DNA of 14,642 bases, from the NCBI GenBank assembly GCA_031273705.1, contig JAISRJ010000010.1:1-14642 (forward strand), read 5' to 3'. A program made the position numbers and the translations under genes. This DNA is from Clostridiales bacterium. GTDB taxonomy: Bacteria; Bacillota; Clostridia; Lachnospirales; WQUN01. The notes under the pieces are model-generated. The model made no database searches. It was given only the letters and a program-made list of their open reading frames with translations, and was not told the DNA's origin. Each line of letters opens with the position of its first letter. The stretch's first letter is position 1. Of the stretch, positions 7,278 to 14,117 are shown piece after piece.

Positions 7278-9077
7278 ATGAATCCTAAAAGCAATAAACA
7301 CATCAAAATCTTATTCGCGCTGATACTTGGCATAGTTATTCTCGGCGTAACAACAGTTGCTGTCGTGTCTAGAATTAATTTCACAGATAACGCGGTAGTT
7401 TTAGCGAATAATGAACCCACTCCGAACTTACTGGAAAACGAGAAATCCGAAGAAATCGACGCTGTTGAAGTCGCGGCAATTTCAGTCAAGGCCGAAAAAT
7501 ATGGCGAACCGCATACAATACTCGATAATAGTGAATCAATTAACGTTTATATTTCATATCCAGTCATAGGTATTGATTCTATTGATAAAGTAATTTCCGA
7601 ATGGGCGACAAATGTGTATGATAAAGGCGTTAAGGAATTGAATGATAGCCGCGGCGCCGCCGGTGCGTCAGAAATGCTGGTATTAGAAATAAATGTACAA
7701 TATAATACGCACAATATAGGCAATATGTACCTGGGCATAGAAGAAATTGGTTTTTACTCCGCTTCATATTTGGCGCATCCGACGGAATTTTTTAAAACTT
7801 TTAATGTGGATTTAGATAAAAAGGAACTGTTGGATAATACAGATATAATTGATCCGTCTATGGCAAATTACGTGATTAGTTTAGTTGCGCAGAAAGTGAC
7901 AGAAAAAACTCAAGTTGATATTGATCTAAAAAATACGGATTCGTCTTGGTTGGCTCATATGATTTTGACCGACGACGGAATAGATGTTTTTTTGGAACGG
8001 GGTCAGGCTGTACCGGCATATTTAGGTTATCAGCGAGTTCACTTAAGTTTGGCTGAATTGGGCGACTCTTATTTACTAGAAAAAATATCCACGGTCGCGT
8101 CGGTCGAAAAATTGTCCGACGAGCAGCCGTCGGGAAGCGCGAATATTGCGGCCGATAGTTTTGTAGTGGATGAAATCACCGCGCGCCAGATGCAACTTCA
8201 GTGGATTAACAGCTTAGGAGAGCGTGTCAGAGCGTATCTAGATGATATAAATATACAAGTGGGCAGTCCTCCGACTGATCCTCCATCGGAAGATCTTTCG
8301 CCGGCAGAAATACCAACAACCTTTACACCTCCGGATTCGACTTCCGATATACCTACAATTACACCCACATCACCGATTACGGCGACTGAAGAACATCCGC
8401 CCGGTTCAATTCCCGATTTACCCGGTACGCCACCCGCAACGGCGTCACAGCCGACCTCAGCGGACGACGGCAGGAAAAAAATTGCTTTGACCTTTGACGA
8501 TGGACCAAGTGAAGTAACACCACATATATTAGAACTATTGGATGCCAACAGCGCAAAAGCGACTTTCTGTGTTGTTGGTAGCAGGATTAGTACATATCGG
8601 GACATAATGAACGCTGTCGCGGAACAGGGCAGTGAAATTATAGGGCATTCTTGGAATCACAAAGAGTTTTCCAAGCTGAGTGAAGCCGAAATAAAAGAAC
8701 AGCTTGTAAACACTAACGACGCGATTTTTAATACGGTCGGCTATTATCCCAAACTTTACAGACCGCCGTATGGATCGGCGAACGCTTTTGTAAAAGAAGT
8801 TTCGGCAGGTTTAGGGCTGTCGTTAATCAACTGGTCGGTTGACACCTCGGATTGGAAAACACGAAACGCGAACTCAGTGTACGACGCGGTTATGAGCGGG
8901 GCAAAAGATGGGGCCGTAGTTTTGTGTCATGACATATACGCCACCACAGGTCAGGCAATGGAGAGGGTTATACCACAGCTTATATCGGATGGATATGCCT
9001 TGGTAACTGTATCGGAGTTGTTCGGCTTCGACCAAACCCCTCCCGAACCGGGAACGTTGTACTATAATAAAAGGTAA
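7278..9077 (+). CDS. Membrane-anchored polysaccharide deacetylase, PdaC-like (DUF3298-type region plus NodB domain)
   Basis: Metal-dependent carbohydrate esterase 4, probably removing acetyl groups from peptidoglycan or another surface glycan outside the cell. Residues about 10-30 form an uncleaved signal anchor (no lipobox). Residues about 60-290 resemble the DUF4163/DUF3298 (RsiV-like) region of B. subtilis PdaC, ending in AYLGYQRVHLSLAELG. A Pro/Thr/Ser-rich spacer covers about 328-401. The NodB domain has all five motifs: TFDDGPS (D407, D408), HSWNH (H457, H461 for the metal), RPPYG (from R495), DTSDW, and VLCHD (H551). The start is ATG 7278 because GGAGGG lies 4 nt upstream; an in-frame ATG at 7236 has no ribosome binding site. 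At 599 residues it is longer than PdaC, partly because of the spacer. It stands alone behind its own promoter. No sigma-E-type promoter was recognised, so a sporulation role is unproven. Confidence 0.92.
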   Translation: MNPKSNKHIKILFALILGIVILGVTTVAVVSRINFTDNAVVLANNEPTPNLLENEKSEEIDAVEVAAISVKAEKYGEPHTILDNSESINVYISYPVIGIDSIDKVISEWATNVYDKGVKELNDSRGAAGASEMLVLEINVQYNTHNIGNMYLGIEEIGFYSASYLAHPTEFFKTFNVDLDKKELLDNTDIIDPSMANYVISLVAQKVTEKTQVDIDLKNTDSSWLAHMILTDDGIDVFLERGQAVPAYLGYQRVHLSLAELGDSYLLEKISTVASVEKLSDEQPSGSANIAADSFVVDEITARQMQLQWINSLGERVRAYLDDINIQVGSPPTDPPSEDLSPAEIPTTFTPPDSTSDIPTITPTSPITATEEHPPGSIPDLPGTPPATASQPTSADDGRKKIALTFDDGPSEVTPHILELLDANSAKATFCVVGSRISTYRDIMNAVAEQGSEIIGHSWNHKEFSKLSEAEIKEQLVNTNDAIFNTVGYYPKLYRPPYGSANAFVKEVSAGLGLSLINWSVDTSDWKTRNANSVYDAVMSGAKDGAVVLCHDIYATTGQAMERVIPQLISDGYALVTVSELFGFDQTPPEPGTLYYNKR

Positions 9078-9138
9078 GTTACCGGCAGAATCCTTTGCCG
9101 ATCTGAAAAATACATAAATTAGCAGCTGTCAAAGGAGA

Positions 9139-9171
9139 GCAGCCGCCTTCGGCAAAGCTGAAAGCGGCTGC
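9139..9171. other. Strong 33-nt hairpin downstream of the deacetylase gene
   Basis: GCAGCCGC (9139-9146) pairs exactly with GCGGCTGC (9164-9171). After one C/A mismatch, TTCGGC (9148-9153) pairs with GCTGAA (9157-9162, one G-U) around an AAA loop, so about 14 pairs in all. Neither strand has a proper T-run next to it, so it is not a canonical terminator, although it could end or protect the deacetylase transcript. A weaker CGGCA/TGCCG hairpin lies just upstream (9083-9100). The remaining sequence from 9172 to 9240 shows nothing recognisable. Confidence 0.6.
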
Positions 9172-9240
9172 CATGCAAAAGCGCTTCAAACATTAATCCT
9201 GATAATATGAACCATTTTTAGCCACTATTTTGACACCTCT

Positions 9241-9285
9241 TACTTAATTAATGCACATACTTAATTAATGTACCTTGACTAATTA
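9241..9285. repeat. Three TAATTA operator-like boxes at the DUF2325 promoter
   Basis: TACTTAATTAATG is repeated exactly at 9241-9253 and 9258-9270, a 17-bp period. A third, shorter TAATTA (9280-9285) lies in GACTAATTAAG, starting at the last base of the -35 hexamer. The core spacing is 17 then 18 bp. Each core is palindromic (TTAATTAA in the first two), as expected for a dimeric regulator. The regulator is not identifiable from sequence. Confidence 0.6.
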
Positions 9286-9303
9286 AGATGGGTTTATTAT
9301 AAT
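9275..9303 (+). promoter_or_regulatory. Sigma-A promoter of the DUF2325 gene
   Basis: TTGACT (9275-9280), a 17-nt spacer and a perfect TATAAT (9298-9303). Transcription should start near 9310, which rules out the GTG at 9310 as the translation start of the next gene. The third TAATTA box overlaps the -35 end and spacer. Confidence 0.87.
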
Positions 9304-9348
9304 GAGTTAGTGGTTACTAACTTTTGGCGTTTGGAAGGGGTTATTATT

Positions 9349-9630
9349 TTGTGTGTGGTAATTATCGGCGGACATGATCGAATGCACTGTCAATATAAAG
9401 ATATTTGCAAAGAATACAACTGTAAGGCAAAAGTCTACACTCAGCCCAATGGAAATCTTGGATGTATGATTGGCGCGCCGGATTTAATAATTCTGTTTAC
9501 CAATCTCGTTTCGCATAAAATGGCTGCGATTGCGAAAAAGCAAGCCTTTCGCAAAGAGATAGAGCTGGTTCAGGCACATTGCTGCAGCTGCAGTTCATTA
9601 CGGAATATACTGGAAGAGAAATTAGGATAA
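9349..9630 (+). CDS. Small cysteine-rich DUF2325 protein
   Basis: Soluble 93-residue protein of the DUF2325 family, recognised from VVIIGGHDRMHCQYKDIC at the start, the central APDLIILFTNLVSHKM and a C-terminal AHCCSCSSLRNIL segment. The biochemical role of the family is not established, so no function is assigned. It has eight cysteines (2, 14, 20, 25, 39, 78, 79, 81) plus His 9, 13, 56 and 77, a composition that suggests metal or redox chemistry. TTG at 9349 is chosen as start: GGAAGGGG (9333-9340) ends 8 nt before it. The frame continues back to a GTG at 9310, but that coincides with the predicted transcription start. The gene is monocistronic, with its own promoter and terminator. The boxes at 9241-9285 suggest tight regulation. 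Confidence 0.88.
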   Translation: MCVVIIGGHDRMHCQYKDICKEYNCKAKVYTQPNGNLGCMIGAPDLIILFTNLVSHKMAAIAKKQAFRKEIELVQAHCCSCSSLRNILEEKLG

Positions 9631-9641
9631 TCGAATACATA

Positions 9642-9671
9642 ATGTCGGGATATGTTTCCCGGCATTTTTTT
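9642..9671 (+). terminator. Intrinsic terminator of the DUF2325 gene
   Basis: ATGTCGGGA (9642-9650) pairs with TCCCGGCAT (9657-9665), nine pairs including one T-G, with a 6-nt loop, followed by a run of T to 9671. It starts 11 nt after the stop codon. Confidence 0.92.
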
Positions 9672-9693
9672 GTTAAAAATAACTTTATATAAA

Positions 9694-9716
9694 CTATTTA
9701 ATTTTTATTAAAATAG
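9694..9716. promoter_or_regulatory. Candidate operator (inverted repeat) in front of the LacI-family gene
   Basis: CTATTT (9694-9699) and AAATAG (9711-9716) are exact reverse complements around an AT-rich centre at 9705. A possible -10, TATTAT, lies at 9720-9725, with only a poor -35, so the repeat would sit in the promoter of the regulator gene and could serve autoregulation. It lacks the central CG usual in LacI-family operators. Confidence 0.3.
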
Positions 9717-9759
9717 GTGTATTATAGGATGGAAATATATTGAACGGAGGTGATATCTG

Positions 9760-10719
9760 TTGAAAATCGGAATAAAGGACATTGCGTTAGCAGCCGGTGT
9801 ATCAAAATCTACTGTGTCAAATGTGTTAAACGGAAAGTCAAATGTAAGCGACCCGGTTAAAGAAAGGATCCTTAATCTATGTCAAGAGATGAATTATTTC
9901 CCAAATAACGCCCCCATTAAGCCTGCGGAAAGTAAAGCGATCCTCTTTAATTTCAGTGATTTTGACAGAAGTTTCTATCTAAAAATCGTCGAAGGGATAA
10001 ATGATTATGCCTCTTCCAATGATTATGACCTAATAATTTGCACATCTAAATCCTGTGAAAAGTACATGCGCAACAGTATGACTGACGGTGCTATTATTTT
10101 GGATTTAAGAATGAATAACGAAACGCTGTTTCGCATTGCGCGCGAGCAATACCCGATAGTAGTGCTGGATCGTTCTCTTGATAATCCATGCATTAAGAGC
10201 GTGATAGTAAATAATTATGAGCCTATGAGCCAATTACTGCAAGGCTTGATTGAGCGAGACTATAAAAAATTTGCTTTCTTGGGCGGTCCGGAGAAAACAG
10301 ATGATAATATAGAGCGTTATTCAGCATTTATAGATGTGCTGGAAAGAAATAACATCACTTTCCAAAGAAAAAACTATTTTTCTGGGGATTATAGAGAAGG
10401 AAGCGGTTATAAAGCCGCGAAGATTATTATGCTGGCAAGCGAAAAACCCGAGGTTTTAGTTTGCGCAAATGACAATATGGCTATAGGGGCTATGAAATGT
10501 TTTAGGGATATGGGTTATAGAATACCGGAAGACATTGCTATAACGGGATTTGACGATTGTGAATTATCCAGAACACTGGGGTTGACCACCGTTGCTATTC
10601 CTAACTTTGAATTGGGTTATCTTGCCGCTAGGCACCTTATTGAGAACATTCAGGGAAAGGGAAATGTGGAGACTCTTAAAATAATGGCGACCATTAAATG
10701 GCGAAAATCAGTTAAGTAA
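9760..10719 (+). CDS. LacI-family transcriptional regulator
   Basis: DNA-binding regulator of 319 residues with a periplasmic-binding-protein-like sugar-sensing domain. The N-terminal helix-turn-helix is clear: IKDIALAAGVSKSTVSNVLN (5-24), then a third helix ending NYFPN. The effector domain includes LCANDNMAIGAMK-type and DIAITGFDDCELS segments, standard in the family. The start is TTG at 9760, 9 nt after GGAGG (9746-9750). The linker after the DNA-binding domain (about 48-59) reads PNNAPIKPAESK. It has two prolines and none of the usual hinge-helix pattern with a central Leu, so minor-groove contact may be altered. It lies 200 bp upstream of a CUT1 sugar importer on the same strand, which is its likely target; the ligand cannot be read from sequence. 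A weak AT-only hairpin with T-rich tail follows at about 10735-10760 and might terminate it. Confidence 0.93.
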   Translation: MKIGIKDIALAAGVSKSTVSNVLNGKSNVSDPVKERILNLCQEMNYFPNNAPIKPAESKAILFNFSDFDRSFYLKIVEGINDYASSNDYDLIICTSKSCEKYMRNSMTDGAIILDLRMNNETLFRIAREQYPIVVLDRSLDNPCIKSVIVNNYEPMSQLLQGLIERDYKKFAFLGGPEKTDDNIERYSAFIDVLERNNITFQRKNYFSGDYREGSGYKAAKIIMLASEKPEVLVCANDNMAIGAMKCFRDMGYRIPEDIAITGFDDCELSRTLGLTTVAIPNFELGYLAARHLIENIQGKGNVETLKIMATIKWRKSVK

Positions 10720-10842
10720 ATTCTATAGAGGCGTTTTACTAAAACATTTTATTTTATTTCATTTGATTTTGCTAATTTATTTACAAAATTATGTATATCT
10801 TTCAGTTGCTTTGCTCAAAAATATTTTCCATAGAAAAAATTG

Positions 10843-10871
10843 TTGACACATTTATGAATTCAAAATATAAT
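10843..10871 (+). promoter_or_regulatory. Consensus sigma-A promoter of the sugar importer operon
   Basis: TTGACA (10843-10848), a 17-nt spacer and TATAAT (10866-10871), a perfect match in both hexamers. It predicts a start near 10878 and a leader of about 40 nt. So strong a promoter in front of a sugar importer implies repression, plausibly by the adjacent LacI protein. Confidence 0.92.
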
Positions 10872-10874
10872 AAT

Positions 10875-10890
10875 TATAAATCAATTTACA
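10875..10890. promoter_or_regulatory. Candidate operator at the importer transcription start
   Basis: TATAAAT (10875-10881) and ATTTACA (10884-10890) form an inverted repeat with 6 of 7 matching pairs around CA, covering the predicted transcription start. The position suits a repressor, but the site has no central CG and could be chance in AT-rich DNA. Confidence 0.3.
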
Positions 10891-10919
10891 TTATGTCCAA
10901 TACATAGGGGGGCAAGAAT

Positions 10920-12167
10920 ATGAAGTTAGGTAAACTATTTATCACAGGTTTGGTTGCAGCACAATTACTTGTCGGTTGTTCGGCAGCATCTGACACAGGA
11001 AACGCGACTTCAGAATCATCCGGTGGTGACGTGGCAAAAAAGATCGTAGTTTTTCAGTCAAAGGTGGAGATTATCGATCAACTTGAAGCCGCGGCAAAAT
11101 CTTACCAAGATGAAACAGCCGTTGAAGTAGAGGTGCATGGTACAAGTGGAGACGACTATTTTCAACGATTAAAATCGGAACTCGCGAATAATCAAGGCCC
11201 TACGATTTTTTCGTTGAGTCCGGGCGCGGAAATCACTCAATTATCCAATTATCTGGCGGATTTATCGGATTTGTCTTTTGCCGGTGATATTGCCGACGGC
11301 ATGGCGACAGAAGTTGACGGTAAAATTGTAGGAGTACCTTATACGGTCGAAGGTTTCGGCATAGTGTATAACAAAAATTTGATTGATCCTTCTGCTATAA
11401 CAGACTATGACAGCTTTGTAAAAATGTTAAAAGATTTTAAAGACTCCAATCTATATGGGTTCGGGCTGTCACAGGAAAGTTATTTTTTGATTGGACACAT
11501 TTTGAATCACCCTTTCGCTGTTATGAGCGATATGGAAGGTTATATGGAAAAGCTTGCTAAAGGCGAGGTCAAAATGGCGGAGACACCGGAATTTCAGGAG
11601 TTTGCTAAATTCTACGAAGCTATACGAGATAATTCATATAATCCTTTAGAGGTAAATTATGATAAAGAATGTGGGGACTTCGCAACTGGCAAGACTGCTT
11701 CCATTCACCAAGGCAACTGGTCTTACAGCATGTTTGCGGATTACGATGTAGATTTTGAAATGGGTTTAATGCCTTTTCCGATAAGCGGTAATGACAAGTT
11801 GGCAGTAAGCGTGCCGACGGTGTGGTCGATTAACAATCAGGTTTCGGAGTCTGAGATTAAAGCCGGTAAAGATTTTCTTACCTGGCTGTATACCAGTGAG
11901 ACGGGGAAGAGATATGTTACCGAGGAGTTTGGCTTTATTCCTGTTGTAAAAGGTATGGAGAGCACCAGTCTTGATCCGCTGTCCGCCGAGGTGTCACGCT
12001 ATGCCGCGGAAGGTAAAACACTGCCTTGGGCGACTAATCTATATCCGGCCGGCGTAGTGGATGTACATTTAGTTCCTGTGGCTCAAAAATTCTTTACTAC
12101 GGATATGACTGCCGAAGCGTTTCTATTAGAGTTAGACGAGGCATGGGCGGTCGCGACCGCGAGCTAA
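10920..12167 (+). CDS. Carbohydrate ABC transporter substrate-binding lipoprotein (CUT1 family)
   Basis: Extracytoplasmic sugar-binding lipoprotein of 415 residues that delivers its ligand to the two permeases encoded next. A lipoprotein signal peptide runs to the lipobox LVGC with lipidated Cys20, followed by a Ser/Gly/Thr-rich tether (21-38). The mature part is a type I extracellular solute-binding protein of the MalE/UgpB class: KIVVFQSKVEIIDQLEAAAK opens the first lobe; GKIVGVPYTVEGFGIVYNKN is the typical hinge region; GKTASIHQGNWSY and FLTWLYTSETGKRYV are family hallmarks. AGGGGGG ends 7 nt before the ATG. The operon starts at the promoter 10843-10871 under probable LacI-type control. 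The ligand is not predictable; no glycosidase or sugar-metabolism gene lies nearby to give a clue. Length and order are normal for CUT1 systems. Confidence 0.93.
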   Translation: MKLGKLFITGLVAAQLLVGCSAASDTGNATSESSGGDVAKKIVVFQSKVEIIDQLEAAAKSYQDETAVEVEVHGTSGDDYFQRLKSELANNQGPTIFSLSPGAEITQLSNYLADLSDLSFAGDIADGMATEVDGKIVGVPYTVEGFGIVYNKNLIDPSAITDYDSFVKMLKDFKDSNLYGFGLSQESYFLIGHILNHPFAVMSDMEGYMEKLAKGEVKMAETPEFQEFAKFYEAIRDNSYNPLEVNYDKECGDFATGKTASIHQGNWSYSMFADYDVDFEMGLMPFPISGNDKLAVSVPTVWSINNQVSESEIKAGKDFLTWLYTSETGKRYVTEEFGFIPVVKGMESTSLDPLSAEVSRYAAEGKTLPWATNLYPAGVVDVHLVPVAQKFFTTDMTAEAFLLELDEAWAVATAS

Positions 12168-12174
12168 TATTGTT

Positions 12175-12204
12175 CCCCTCCATTTGGAGGGGCGGCCACA
12201 GCCG
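12175..12204 (+). promoter_or_regulatory. Two consecutive hairpins between the binding-protein and permease genes
   Basis: CCCCTCC (12175-12181) pairs with GGAGGGG (12186-12192) around ATTT, 7 bp. Directly after it, CGGC (12193-12196) pairs with GCCG (12201-12204) around CACA, with its last base shared with the permease ribosome binding site GGGGAGG (12204-12210). There is no T-run, so it is not a full terminator. Such hairpins commonly stabilise the upstream mRNA or limit permease expression relative to the binding protein. Confidence 0.65.
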
Positions 12205-12215
12205 GGGAGGTTAAG

Positions 12216-13100
12216 ATGCGACGATCGCTTAATTCCAGATGGTATTTTTTATTTGTTTTCCCGCTATTTTTTATATTTACTACTGTTGTGCTCGTTCCGT
12301 TTTGTCTTGGAATCGGCTATTCTTTTGTGACATGGGATGGTCTGCCGCTTAACCCTAAGACTATTACCGGAATAAATAATTATATCTCACTCATAAACGA
12401 TGAAAGATTTTTATCTTCCGCCATACATACTTTAAAATTTACATTGCTTACAATCATAACAATAAATATTCTGGCGTTGATTTTTGCCTTGTTCGTAACC
12501 GGCAATATAAACACGCGCGTCCGTAACGCGGCCAGAACCATGCTTTTTATGCCATATCTTATTGGCGGCTTGATTTTAGGTTATATTTGGAAATTCATTC
12601 TTGGGGATGCTTTTAAGTCTATCGGAGAGACCACCGGATTGACGTCCGTTTTTTTTAATTGGTTGCTGGATCCTGATTTTGCGGTGCTTGCGATGGTTGT
12701 GGTCACAACCTGGCAAATGGCGGGCTATGTAATGATCATATATATCACCGGAATTCAGACTATTCCCGAAGAAGTAATAGAGGCCGCCGAAGTAGATGGC
12801 GCCGGTTTTTGGATAAAGCTTTTTAAAATAAAATTTCCTCTTATAATGCAGTCCTTTACTGTCTGTTTGTTCTTAACTATGTCAAATTGTTTTAAGATCT
12901 TCGACGTAAATTTATCGTTGACCGGCGGCGGACCCTATAATTCCTCAGAAATGTTCGCGCTTAACATATATAATGAAATCTTTTCTTTAAATAACTATGG
13001 TTACGGGCAAGCGAAAGCTTTGTTTTTCTTTATCGCGGTTGCCTGCTTTACACTTGCGCAGGTTGTATTCACCAAGAAAAGAGAGGTGGAGATGCAATGA
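12216..13100 (+). CDS. Sugar ABC transporter permease, MalF/UgpA type
   Basis: Integral membrane permease of 294 residues with about six hydrophobic segments, the first at about 11-33 (YFLFVFPLFFIFTTVVLVPF). The EAA loop that docks the ATPase is present at about 183-205: PEEVIEAAEVDGAGFW, with the conserved Gly, then KFPLI. Near the C-terminus LTGGGPYNSSEMFALNIYNE is the signature seen in MalF-type CUT1 permeases. GGGGAGG (12204-12210) lies 5 nt before the ATG. The last 4 bases overlap the next permease gene (ATGA), indicating translational coupling and formation of a heterodimeric channel. Basic residues RRSLNSR before the first membrane segment fit a cytoplasmic N-terminus. Substrate unknown. 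Confidence 0.94.
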   Translation: MRRSLNSRWYFLFVFPLFFIFTTVVLVPFCLGIGYSFVTWDGLPLNPKTITGINNYISLINDERFLSSAIHTLKFTLLTIITINILALIFALFVTGNINTRVRNAARTMLFMPYLIGGLILGYIWKFILGDAFKSIGETTGLTSVFFNWLLDPDFAVLAMVVVTTWQMAGYVMIIYITGIQTIPEEVIEAAEVDGAGFWIKLFKIKFPLIMQSFTVCLFLTMSNCFKIFDVNLSLTGGGPYNSSEMFALNIYNEIFSLNNYGYGQAKALFFFIAVACFTLAQVVFTKKREVEMQ

Positions 13101-14092
13101 AGGAACAAGTTTCGCTGGCGCCTAATAAACGACCGCGCAGCGCGGGCAATCATCGTTCGCGTAAACGGCGGCCGCGTCGTACTTTAAAGCGGCGCATTAA
13201 GCGTTTTAAACGCCGTTTTAAAGCAAAATTCGCTTCGATTACAAGCGGGGGACCTGTCGCATCGATAAAAAAAGGCGTTACATATACGATACTGTTGACC
13301 GTATGTGTGTTGTATCTTTTTCCGATCTATATTGTATTTACAAATTCTTTTAAAAATCGATCCGAACTCTATGAGAGTATAGTATCTCTGCCGGGCAGCT
13401 TTTCTTTGGAGTATTATATTACGGCAATGGAAAAAATGGTATTTCTTAGCGCGCTTAAAAACTCGCTGTTTGTAACGCTGGGTTCCATAGTCTTTATTGT
13501 TGCTTTGTCCTCCATGACAGCCTGGATGTTGGTTAGGAGAACAGGTAAATTAAGCGATTCTATTTTTATGATTTTTGTGGCGACAATGCTTATACCCTTT
13601 CAAACCCTAATGATGCCCCTTATGCAAGAGATGGGGTGGATAAAGAACGCTTTACGGCTACCAATGACCGACACTATAGGCGGACTGATTTATATGTACA
13701 TAGGTTTTGGAGCAAGTTTAGCTGTATTTTTATATCATGGTTTTATAAAGTCTATACCAAAATCTCTGGAGGAAGCCGCCGCGATTGACGGTTGTACTAC
13801 CTTTGGCATATTTTGGAGAATAGTATTCCCAATTTTAAAACCGACCACAATGACCGTAATTATTTTGGATGTTATTTGGATTTGGAATGATTATTTACTG
13901 CCCTCGTTAACTTTGACCAGTAAAATAAATCGCACTATTCCGCTTTCGACGGCTTCGTTTTTCGGTCAGTTTACGATACAATGGAATCTGGCTATGGCAG
14001 GTTTGACACTTACGATAATTCCTGTAATTATCTTTTATCTATGCGCCCAAAAGTACATTATAAAGGGCGTGGCGGCAGGAGCGGTAAAGTAA
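13097..14092 (+). CDS. Sugar ABC transporter permease, MalG/UgpE type, with very basic N-terminal tail
   Basis: Second channel subunit of the CUT1 importer, 331 residues, about six membrane segments, first at about 60-80. The EAA loop is at about 218-247: IPKSLEEAAAIDGCTTFGIF, then RIVFPIL. It ends KYIIKGVAAGAVK, a characteristic MalG-type C-terminus. The start overlaps the stop of the preceding permease (ATGA), with GAGGTGGAG upstream. The oddity is the first 48 residues: between positions 11 and 44, 20 of 34 residues are Lys or Arg, in clusters such as SRKRRPRRTLKRRIKR. Typical MalG-type proteins have a much shorter cytoplasmic tail of about 10-30 residues. The tail could bind RNA, DNA or acidic lipid, or simply enforce topology. 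No ATP-binding subunit follows, so an MsmK/UgpC-type ATPase encoded elsewhere is probably shared. Confidence 0.93.
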   Translation: MKEQVSLAPNKRPRSAGNHRSRKRRPRRTLKRRIKRFKRRFKAKFASITSGGPVASIKKGVTYTILLTVCVLYLFPIYIVFTNSFKNRSELYESIVSLPGSFSLEYYITAMEKMVFLSALKNSLFVTLGSIVFIVALSSMTAWMLVRRTGKLSDSIFMIFVATMLIPFQTLMMPLMQEMGWIKNALRLPMTDTIGGLIYMYIGFGASLAVFLYHGFIKSIPKSLEEAAAIDGCTTFGIFWRIVFPILKPTTMTVIILDVIWIWNDYLLPSLTLTSKINRTIPLSTASFFGQFTIQWNLAMAGLTLTIIPVIIFYLCAQKYIIKGVAAGAVK

Positions 14093-14117
14093 AAGCTTAT
14101 GGCAATTTCAATAGAAA

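Noticed and set aside
8198..8605. 135-residue minus-strand open frame inside the deacetylase gene
   Set aside because: It lies opposite the Pro/Thr-rich spacer, whose repetitive codons keep the other strand open; no family resemblance.
9230..9235. TTGACA as a -35 element
   Set aside because: No -10-like sequence 16-18 nt downstream; the promoter at 9275-9303 is far better.
9310..9348. GTG at 9310 as start of the DUF2325 protein
   Set aside because: It coincides with the predicted transcription start and has no ribosome binding site; TTG at 9349 has GGAAGGGG at the right distance.
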